38,259 nt of DNA from Magnetococcales bacterium (lineage in GTDB: Bacteria; Pseudomonadota; Magnetococcia; Magnetococcales; Magnetaquicoccaceae): positions 1 to 38,259 of the forward strand of contig JAANAU010000032.1 in assembly GCA_011089965.1 (NCBI GenBank). The letters are read 5' to 3'. The notes below the pieces were generated by a model. The model did not search any database and was not told the origin of the DNA. It saw nothing but the letters and a program-made list of their open reading frames with translations. Made by a program: the position numbers and the translations under genes. Positions 33,101 to 38,259 of the stretch are shown here, piece by piece (the first letter of the stretch is position 1; the number at the start of each line of letters is the position of its first letter).

Positions 33101-33879
33101 CCTCCCTGACATCCACCCAGGAGACCGCCCGGCAGACCCTGGCCGGGATTGGCAAGGCGCACGAGCAGTTGCGTCTGCTCCTCACCAACTACGAAGCCCG
33201 CTTTGAAAAGGTCGATGATGCGCTTGGTCGCACCTTTGGTCATCTGAACAACGGCTTGCAAGAGTTCTCCGAGAAGGTGCTGCATTTCATCGCCCAGATC
33301 GACGAACATATGGGCGGAATTTCCGAGAAATTGGGATACAGTGTCGGGGATCTCGGCTCCAAGCTCGACGACATGAATGACACGTTGAGCGGTTTTCTGG
33401 AGAGCCTTGCCAATACCCTGCTCAAACCCCTGATCGAAAGTTCCCGACAGGTGATGCAGGCCGGTCAGAAACTCCACGCCACCATGGAGAGCCTGCAACA
33501 GCTTGCGCACACCTTGAAACGGATGGAAGGCGCGACCAGTCAAGACAACAAACAAACCATGGTTGCTATCGCAGAGTTGCAGGAACGCCTTAAGATGACA
33601 ACAATCGCCGTACAACAGCAATTGCAATCCTCGCTGGGCGAGCATCAACGGAAGCTCGATCACCTCTCTGTCAACATGATGCAGACCATCGGTACACTGA
33701 ACGGCGATCTGAAGGCCCTTTCGTCCGAGAGAATCCTGGAGTTCATCGGCGGGGTGGACGAGCATATGGATCATGTGTCGCATCAGTTGCGGGGCACCAT
33801 CGAGGAGATGCATGTCAAGCTGGAGGAAATGAACGAGACCATGCATTATTACATGCAGATCAACCCGGATCATAAGTAA
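30124..33879 (+). CDS. ZorA-like MotA/TolQ/ExbB-family channel protein with giant coiled-coil tail
   Basis: The protein has 1251 residues. It has a transmembrane helix at about 12-36, a cytosolic segment, and the paired MotA-type helices at about 146-168 (IPGFLTGGGIFGTFVGLVAG) and 187-210 (MGGVSTAFITSIFGIGLSIL). The stretch from FNERTLYFVNINTRLFDAIP through FCEQLE is close in pattern to ZorA of Zorya anti-phage systems (FN..L...LNLR.Y.A.PNLL.GLGILGTF.GLV.GIY). About 1000 residues of helical coiled coil follow, with repeated modules such as LISGLHGASDQ and ADLADVAAGMRGAQ. In Zorya, such a tail transmits proton-driven rotation to effectors. An AAGGA site precedes the ATG. The gene is followed 10 bases later by a ZorB-like gene. 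A chemoreceptor is less likely, since there is no MCP hairpin signature. Confidence 0.8.
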   Translation: MIAIATFFSSLGGHLVLAFMVISGFLLSLGIFFLQTRRIGKQVARGLHLIELHADSPEIARESDPDRKILRRKIRFANNWKAFRQGMEEPGMGYFGSSWAEFVKHITVPATDSQKAIQTSADPAIYFNERTLYFVNINTRLFDAIPGFLTGGGIFGTFVGLVAGIYLAQDGMAAGPQEMKQAMKFLMGGVSTAFITSIFGIGLSILFSIIEKRRQHWIGRLVHRFCEQLESCFEIHHREDSGLAPIHIAQMEQVAELRKLNRLLQTRTMGQDSSATTAAEVENRIGASLAPAIGKMFETLVRYQDNQRATQQQAMQDALAPLFAQFQTTLGEKLSSIELGLFALNENLRNQHAGMDGLWSDLRASNKEGLLNMAQSIRAAFDDFAVQFTILMRESSAGSLNSLNQAMSQLTEALTAIHNAQDRQLRSVVEGLNRQQGEMRGDSDRYGQTLEQLVTGLQGLTDQGNSRIDQLISGLHGASDQSSQRLEQLISGLHKGVAAQNERLTRFVEDAARILADLQGRSEVQSAAARQTATGQEQLITHLLASLTDVAVGMRSSQIELSAALKDSSSGMSARLERVLADLADVAAGMRGAQSEMSALLKDSSAGLAGTMNRTITDLGAVASGMKSAQMELVTLLRESSNSFAGQMGNSLKEMAQSSTAMLAVQNEMQRIFGAAPHLLAATEKLLDGMERFQGSITSKIDTVVTAAKPHDATPSGVVEKQILEQMTRYMDSNRDALHEESKTISETMMMAGGLLLRAAESLEQTAAGMASHFATSLNQLSTQHTTAASTLRQASDQVSSRIEESLSTMLLTMEEMRYAVDGMMKQANKRDAVSSQTSQLVHPDQQRIEDALFGILHYIERLESSHQSTVHSLDQHNQTITTALQNSREHLSQGNAELQSLVGVAASSLVQAVGEINHALTRLNVTMQQQSTRLSDENRKALTEVTSLTNHFDPEGGRFGHLIEAMESGAMMIAVAGEKLQTSSDKLEKVSTSLTSTQETARQTLAGIGKAHEQLRLLLTNYEARFEKVDDALGRTFGHLNNGLQEFSEKVLHFIAQIDEHMGGISEKLGYSVGDLGSKLDDMNDTLSGFLESLANTLLKPLIESSRQVMQAGQKLHATMESLQQLAHTLKRMEGATSQDNKQTMVAIAELQERLKMTTIAVQQQLQSSLGEHQRKLDHLSVNMMQTIGTLNGDLKALSSERILEFIGGVDEHMDHVSHQLRGTIEEMHVKLEEMNETMHYYMQINPDHK

Positions 33880-33889
33880 CGGAGACGCC

Positions 33890-34834
33890 ATGTATCAGCG
33901 CAGGCGCGAAACCCGAGGCCCGCAATATACGGCGCACGACTACTCCATCTCGATCAGCGATGTGATGTCTGCGTTGCTGTATGTGTTCATCGTCATCCTG
34001 ATCATCTTTTCGTTCAATATGGGCAACTCCGAGAGCGACTTCCGCACCGAATACGAGAAGGCTGCGCAGGAGCGCGAACAGATCAAGAAACTTCACAATG
34101 AACAGAGCGAGAAACTGAAAAAACTGGAAATCGGCATTGTCGAATTGCGTGATCTGGCCGCGCATCTCAAGCGCGATCTGGACCAACACATGGCCAAGAC
34201 CAACCAACTGCTCCACCAGCTTTTGTCCGATATCCACCACGATCTGCAAGTCGAGAATGTCCAGGTCTTCATCGATCCCAACCACGGCCTCCTGCGTCTG
34301 CCCAACGAGATCCTTTTCCCGTTGGGTCAAGCGCAATTTGCCCCGGGTGGCGAGGAGACCCTCACCAAACTCGCCCGGGTGCTGGCGCGTCATTTGCCCT
34401 GCTACGCCGGATCAATCGACAAGGCTGTGCGTCTGTCGTTTTGCGAAGAGCGTCAATGGAATCCAGGCACCCTGGATGCGGTCTTCATCGAAGGACATAC
34501 CGACAATATCCCTCTGGGCAAGGCCAATCCCTTTGCCAACAACCTGCATCTTTCCGGCATGCGTGCCATTAAGACCTTCGAGACCATCCTGGGTGGCGAG
34601 AAGGGGGTATCGGTACTCAAGGAGTTGCGCAACCAGAAGGGTCAGTCGGTGTTCGGAATCAGCGGATACGGTGAACATCGACCGGTGATTTCTCACGAAA
34701 ACCCCACCGCTGAACCGGCCAACCGGCGCATCGACATCCGTTTTTTCCTGGTCAATCCGAAACCGCCTGCGGTCATCCCCCAGCTTTTTGAAGAACTGGA
34801 CCGTTTGACCCAGAAACTCGATGCCCTGAAATGA
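33890..34834 (+). CDS. ZorB-like MotB/OmpA-family protein
   Basis: The protein has 314 residues. A short cytosolic N-terminus leads to a single transmembrane helix (about 26-42, MSALLYVFIVILIIFSF) preceded by D24 (SISDVMS), the position of the proton-carrying aspartate of MotB, ExbD and ZorB. A coiled coil (about 50-115) and an OmpA-like peptidoglycan-binding domain (about 137-290) follow. The OmpA core is clear: EGHTDNIPLG (201-210), LSGMRAI and the closing YGEHRP...NRRIDIRFF. Such proteins are the stator partner of a MotA/ZorA-type channel and anchor it to the cell wall. Its position straight after the ZorA-like gene fits a five-plus-two stator. It overlaps the next gene by 4 bases (ATGA). 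Confidence 0.85.
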   Translation: MYQRRRETRGPQYTAHDYSISISDVMSALLYVFIVILIIFSFNMGNSESDFRTEYEKAAQEREQIKKLHNEQSEKLKKLEIGIVELRDLAAHLKRDLDQHMAKTNQLLHQLLSDIHHDLQVENVQVFIDPNHGLLRLPNEILFPLGQAQFAPGGEETLTKLARVLARHLPCYAGSIDKAVRLSFCEERQWNPGTLDAVFIEGHTDNIPLGKANPFANNLHLSGMRAIKTFETILGGEKGVSVLKELRNQKGQSVFGISGYGEHRPVISHENPTAEPANRRIDIRFFLVNPKPPAVIPQLFEELDRLTQKLDALK

Positions 34835-36099
34835 GCCTAAAGCGCGCCATCTTTGCCCATCAGCAAGCCTTTTTGTTTCCCAATCTGCCTCTGGGCAGCC
34901 GGGTGGCTCAGGCCGAACAGAAACTCGCAGACCTGTGTGCGCAGAATGCATTTACCCGCATCCCGGCAGAGGATCTGCAAACCGGTCTGTTGCGCGTGGC
35001 CGAATGGATCACGCAACACGACGGTATCGAGGGTCTTTCCCGCAAGGATCTCAAGAAAATGCCCTGGTTCCTTTTCGAGGATCTGGGCGATGGGATGACC
35101 CTGGCGGACCTACCCTCCGTACTCCCGGAGTGGCTGCATTGGTTCCGGGATCATCCATCCAGCGGCACGTTGTCGGTGCTGCTTTACCAGGTGCTGTTGA
35201 AAACACTCACACGGGAGCAATTGGCCCTGCTGCACCCGGTGGTTTACGAGGGCATTGCCAGCAGTCGTCATCCCAAGTGGCAGCTTTGGAAAGATCGCTG
35301 TGACCGTTTTCATCTGTTGACCCTGGATGGGCCGGATCGATTGGCCGAACGGATCTATCAAGGCAGCCTCACCTTCGAAACCTTCTGCCGCGAGGCCGAT
35401 TTCAGTGGAGAGTTGGCCACGGGGGGATTCGTGCAGCGTTCCCTGACCAGGCTGTTGATACGAATGCAGGACTATGCGGATCAAAACACCGGTCTGAAGC
35501 TGGAAACATTGAAGGCGCTCCTGAACGGATTCCGCGATCAACAGGGGCGTTTTCTGCAAATCATCCCAGGTTTCAAGGCGCAACTGGCCGAAGTCCTGTT
35601 GCGCCCCTTCATGAATCGCGAACCCGAGGCCAATCTGAAGAATCTGGTGCGGGATTTTCTGGTCAAGAACCTGGGCGATCCACGCACCCACCCGGCTGCG
35701 TGGCAGGCTGTGGACCCCAAGGCGCGCCAGGTCATCACCCTGTGGCTTTCCGGCAGACCGTCGCGACTCGATGACAAGGTGTGGATGTTCATCGAAGAGG
35801 CCAACAAGCAGATCGTCGGATTGGAAAAAGATTTCTACCAGATCAAGAATCAAACCACCGCCGTATCACCCAATCTTCTGCTTCAGTCCGTGCACCGGCT
35901 CAATGCCATCATTGGGGTCGCGCAGTTTTTTCAGTTGTTTGATGTGATCAACACCTGCAAGACCATCGAATCGACCTTGAACCGGATCGCTCAGCGCCAT
36001 GCGGTGGAGGGGCCTCATGTGGTGGATGAGTTGTTCGACCGGTTGGGCCGTTTGCAAACCGCAGTCCGGGATGTTCCTGGATTTGGCTTTCATGCGTGA
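34831..36099 (+). CDS. ZorC-like EH_Signature protein with degenerate Hpt-like C-terminus
   Basis: The protein has 422 residues with no membrane segment. The region about 268-322 (FLVKNLGDPRTHPAAWQAVD, then ARQVITLWLSGRP) fits the C-terminal block of the EH_Signature family (LGDPR...W...R..v..WLs), to which ZorC of type I Zorya belongs. The N-terminal two thirds are helical and typical for the family in pattern (W..r...f..l). ZorC binds DNA in known Zorya systems. Unusually, about 345-415 looks like a histidine phosphotransfer helix bundle (LLQSVHRLNAIIGVAQFFQL, H355), with the KGS part replaced. The gene overlaps the ZorB-like gene, so the three form one translational unit. The EH_Signature call is by eye and needs a profile search. 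Confidence 0.6.
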   Translation: MSLKRAIFAHQQAFLFPNLPLGSRVAQAEQKLADLCAQNAFTRIPAEDLQTGLLRVAEWITQHDGIEGLSRKDLKKMPWFLFEDLGDGMTLADLPSVLPEWLHWFRDHPSSGTLSVLLYQVLLKTLTREQLALLHPVVYEGIASSRHPKWQLWKDRCDRFHLLTLDGPDRLAERIYQGSLTFETFCREADFSGELATGGFVQRSLTRLLIRMQDYADQNTGLKLETLKALLNGFRDQQGRFLQIIPGFKAQLAEVLLRPFMNREPEANLKNLVRDFLVKNLGDPRTHPAAWQAVDPKARQVITLWLSGRPSRLDDKVWMFIEEANKQIVGLEKDFYQIKNQTTAVSPNLLLQSVHRLNAIIGVAQFFQLFDVINTCKTIESTLNRIAQRHAVEGPHVVDELFDRLGRLQTAVRDVPGFGFHA

Positions 36100-36189
36100 A
36101 CAATGCAAAATGTGCAGAGCAGGTGGAAGTTTTCAGAAACCCGGATCACGCTGGACCGTGATACCAAAGACTTGGAAAAGGAGATTCGC

Positions 36190-38175
36190 ATGTCCACATC
36201 ATCCATTGCCGCCGTTCCGGTGGCGTTCCCGGTTTCGCTCCGCAGCGCAGAGTGTGATCCGATCCTGGTGATTGTGGGATTGACCAATGCGGGTAAAAGT
36301 ACACTATTCAATGCCATTACTGCAAGCTATACGATGGTGGCCAACTATCCACAGACCACTGTGGCCCCGAATCGCAAGGAAATCACCTTGCATGGGCGCA
36401 AGGTAACGATTATCGACACCCCTGGCATTGCATCATTGGCTGCCTTGACAGCCGATGAACAAACCACACTGGATCTTCTGCTTGGGAAAAAGCCCTGCCG
36501 GATCTTGTTTTGCGGGGATGCGTTGCGACTCAAACCGAGTTTGATCCTGTATGCTCAAATTCGCGAATTGGGCATTCCAACCGTCTTTTGTCTCAACAAG
36601 GCGGATGAAGCGGCACGCCTTGGTATTGTCATCGATGCGGAACAGTTGTCGCGTGACGCAGGAACCCGTGTTGTCCTGACCGATGCCTCGCATGGCATTG
36701 GCATGAAGAGTTTGTTGCAACAGTTGGCGAATCCCTCCCTGCCCGTCGGGGGCATGATCCAGTACCCCGAGGATCTGGAACAGGTCATAACGCGCATCAG
36801 TGCATTGTTCAATCCCATCCGACGTCCTTCCAAAGGACAAATGTTGCAAATCATCCAATGCCCGGATGGTCCCGAACGTTTGCTGGCGGACCGTTTCCCC
36901 GCCGAAAGGATCGACAAGGTCAAGGAGATCATCCATGAACTGCAATGGCGCTACTCCGTGTCCGCCTTGCAATTGCGGATCTTTCATGGGCGGGAGGAGT
37001 GGGCGGAACGGATCTCCAGACAGGTGACCCATCGTTCGGATTTTCCCATTCATTCGCTTTTTCAGCGCGTGGCCTGGGCCTCCCGCCATCCCCTCCTGGG
37101 GTGGCCGATTTTTTTTGCCATTTTATGGTTGACCTTTCACGGTGTGGTGGTCCTTTCATCGGAAATGGCCGGATTTCTGGACGGTGAAATCTTCAAGCCT
37201 CTGGCTGCAATGATCGAGGGGTGGGTGGATCATCCCGGAGTCAACGAATTCCTTGTAGGCAATTTTGGTCTTCTGACCATGGGATTGTTCAATGCCATGG
37301 TCACGGTGGTACCGATTCTGCTGGTCTTTTTTTTGATCATGAACATCCTGGAAGATACCGGATACCTGCCCAATCTCAGTGTCCTGGCCAACCGCACCCT
37401 GGCACCTTTCGGACTTTCCGGAAAGGCCGTTCTGCCTCTGGTGTTGGGTACAGGGTGCAACACCATGGCCACCCTGACCAGTCGAATTCTGGAAACCCGC
37501 AAGGAACGATTGATGGCCGTCTTTCTGATCGCTCTGGGCATGCCTTGCGCTGTTCAGTTGGGCATCATGATGGCCATTCTGGCCACCATTCCCTTTTCAG
37601 CCATGCTGATCGTACTGGCCGCCGTGGCAGGCACGCAGATCGTCTGCGGGGTGATCCTGAACCGGGTCATCGGGATGCGTCAGGGCAAAGGGGCGGAATT
37701 CATTCTGGAACTCCCCCCGTTCCGCTGGCCGGATCCGCTCCATGTGGTGCGCAAGACCTATTATCGGGTCAAATGGTTTTTGTGGGAGGCGGTTCCCATG
37801 TTCATGCTTGCCGCTGTGATGATGTATACGCTGGAAAAGAGCGGCATCCTGGAACGGTTGAAAGAGTGGTTCCATCCGGTGGTGACAGGCTTCTTGTCCC
37901 TGCCCGACAAGGTGACCGAAGTCTTTATTCTGGTGCTCTCCCGCAGAGAGGTCGGTGCGGTCTATTTCAAGGATATGGTGGATGGGGGCGCGTTGACCTT
38001 CCAGCAAATTGTGGTCGGACTGGTGGTCATGACCTTGTTTATTCCATGCGCATCCAACACCATGATGATGATCAAAGAGATCGGACCCAAATGGGCGATC
38101 AGCATGAATATCGCCATCATCCTGCTGGCCATTCTGGTCGGCGGTCTGGTCAATTTTCTCATGAACCTTGTGTAA
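36190..38175 (+). CDS. feoB: FeoB-type ferrous iron transporter (divergent subclass)
   Basis: The protein has 661 residues from the ATG at 36190, preceded by AAAAGGAG. An upstream in-frame extension to 36103 has no such site. The GTPase domain shows G1 GLTNAGKST (30-38), G2 near QTTV (55-58), G3 DTPG (76-79) and G4 NKAD (136-139). After a helical spacer, two Gate regions follow: GTGCNTMATLTSRILETRKE with ALGMPCAVQLGIMM, and later LSRREVGAVYFKDM with FIPCASNTMMM. The PCAVQLG form differs from the standard FeoB Gate (SCSARLP) and resembles a separate FeoB subclass. Magnetosome islands often carry their own feoB. Here it is co-directional with the Zor-like genes, 90 bases downstream. Confidence 0.9.
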   Translation: MSTSSIAAVPVAFPVSLRSAECDPILVIVGLTNAGKSTLFNAITASYTMVANYPQTTVAPNRKEITLHGRKVTIIDTPGIASLAALTADEQTTLDLLLGKKPCRILFCGDALRLKPSLILYAQIRELGIPTVFCLNKADEAARLGIVIDAEQLSRDAGTRVVLTDASHGIGMKSLLQQLANPSLPVGGMIQYPEDLEQVITRISALFNPIRRPSKGQMLQIIQCPDGPERLLADRFPAERIDKVKEIIHELQWRYSVSALQLRIFHGREEWAERISRQVTHRSDFPIHSLFQRVAWASRHPLLGWPIFFAILWLTFHGVVVLSSEMAGFLDGEIFKPLAAMIEGWVDHPGVNEFLVGNFGLLTMGLFNAMVTVVPILLVFFLIMNILEDTGYLPNLSVLANRTLAPFGLSGKAVLPLVLGTGCNTMATLTSRILETRKERLMAVFLIALGMPCAVQLGIMMAILATIPFSAMLIVLAAVAGTQIVCGVILNRVIGMRQGKGAEFILELPPFRWPDPLHVVRKTYYRVKWFLWEAVPMFMLAAVMMYTLEKSGILERLKEWFHPVVTGFLSLPDKVTEVFILVLSRREVGAVYFKDMVDGGALTFQQIVVGLVVMTLFIPCASNTMMMIKEIGPKWAISMNIAIILLAILVGGLVNFLMNLV

Positions 38176-38185
38176 GGTGACAGAC

Positions 38186-38259
38186 ATGAATCTTGAAACA
38201 TCGCACAAAAAAGATGAACTCCTGGAGATGCTGTGGCGTCTGCATGAATTTTATGAAGA
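38186..38259 (+). CDS. Start of an unidentified gene, possibly a DtxR/MntR-type regulator (truncated by the window)
   Basis: The ATG at 38186 follows feoB by 10 bases and has an AAGGTGA site. The visible 24 residues begin MNLETSHKKDELLEMLWRLH. The pattern ELLEMLWRLHE resembles the first helix of DtxR/MntR-family metal-dependent repressors (EeiLe.lw.l.Ee), which often lie next to feoB. With so few residues the family call is weak. Confidence 0.4.
   Translation, partial: MNLETSHKKDELLEMLWRLHEFYE

Noticed and set aside
30124-36099. Calling this a complete Zorya defence system
   Set aside because: No ZorD helicase, ZorE nuclease or ZorFG pair is visible in the window, so a complete defence system is not supported.
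1-38259. tRNA, rRNA or attachment-site boundary of the island
   Set aside because: No tRNA-like cloverleaf, rRNA segment or flanking direct repeats marking an att site were recognised. The island ends probably lie outside the window.

Overview
This window carries most of a magnetosome gene island from a magnetotactic bacterium, probably a member of the Magnetococcales (Magnetococcus-like, Candidatus Etaproteobacteria). The evidence is an unbroken minus-strand run read from right to left as mamD, mmsF, mamH, mamI, mamE, a mamJ-like gene, mamK, mamF, mamL, mamM, mamN, mamO, mamP, mamA, mamQ, mamB, mamS, mamT. A MamF/MmsF gene lies between mamK and mamL, and there is no mamR between mamA and mamQ. 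From memory this layout fits Magnetococcus better than Magnetospirillum, so the lineage call is an inference.

Layout. Positions 1-2432 are an island edge with mobile and remnant DNA: the start of a RelB/DinJ-type antitoxin, a REP-associated tyrosine transposase behind short direct repeats, a scrambled recombinase/DUF2924 remnant, and an ImmA/IrrE metallopeptidase whose HTH domain seems to have been lost. Positions 2437-10533 hold a minus-strand signalling block: a hybrid histidine kinase, a CheY-like regulator, a PilZ-STAS-STAS protein, a membrane protein with an Hpt-like N-terminus, a tandem CZB zinc protein and a hemerythrin-PilZ fusion. Positions 10520-12075 hold two proteins of unknown function. 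Positions 12097-29616 are the magnetosome genes. The whole minus-strand series from 29616 to 2437 has gaps under about 100 bases and may be read as one very long transcription unit.

A roughly 500-base AT-rich divergent control region (29617-30123) separates this from a plus-strand operon at 30124-38259. That operon encodes a MotA-like channel protein with a coiled-coil tail of about 1000 residues (ZorA-like), a MotB/OmpA-like partner (ZorB-like), an EH_Signature-like protein with a degenerate Hpt-like tail (ZorC-like), a divergent FeoB ferrous iron transporter, and the start of a possible DtxR-type regulator. The control region holds a Fur-box-like palindrome and a strong sigma70-type promoter facing the plus-strand operon.

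How the parts may work together. MamI, MamL, MamQ and MamB are associated with membrane invagination. MamB, MamM, MamH and MamN handle ions. MamE, MamP and MamT (magnetochromes), MamS and MamO act in crystal nucleation and growth. MamD, MamF and MmsF shape crystals. MamK with the mamJ-like acidic repeat protein would align the chain, and MamA coats the organelle. FeoB would supply iron. The most unusual part is a Zorya-type proton-channel complex without a Zorya effector nuclease or helicase in the window, linked to feoB and divergent from the magnetosome operon. Degenerate Hpt-like segments occur in both operons. This may be a repurposed motor or sensor, but its function is unproven.
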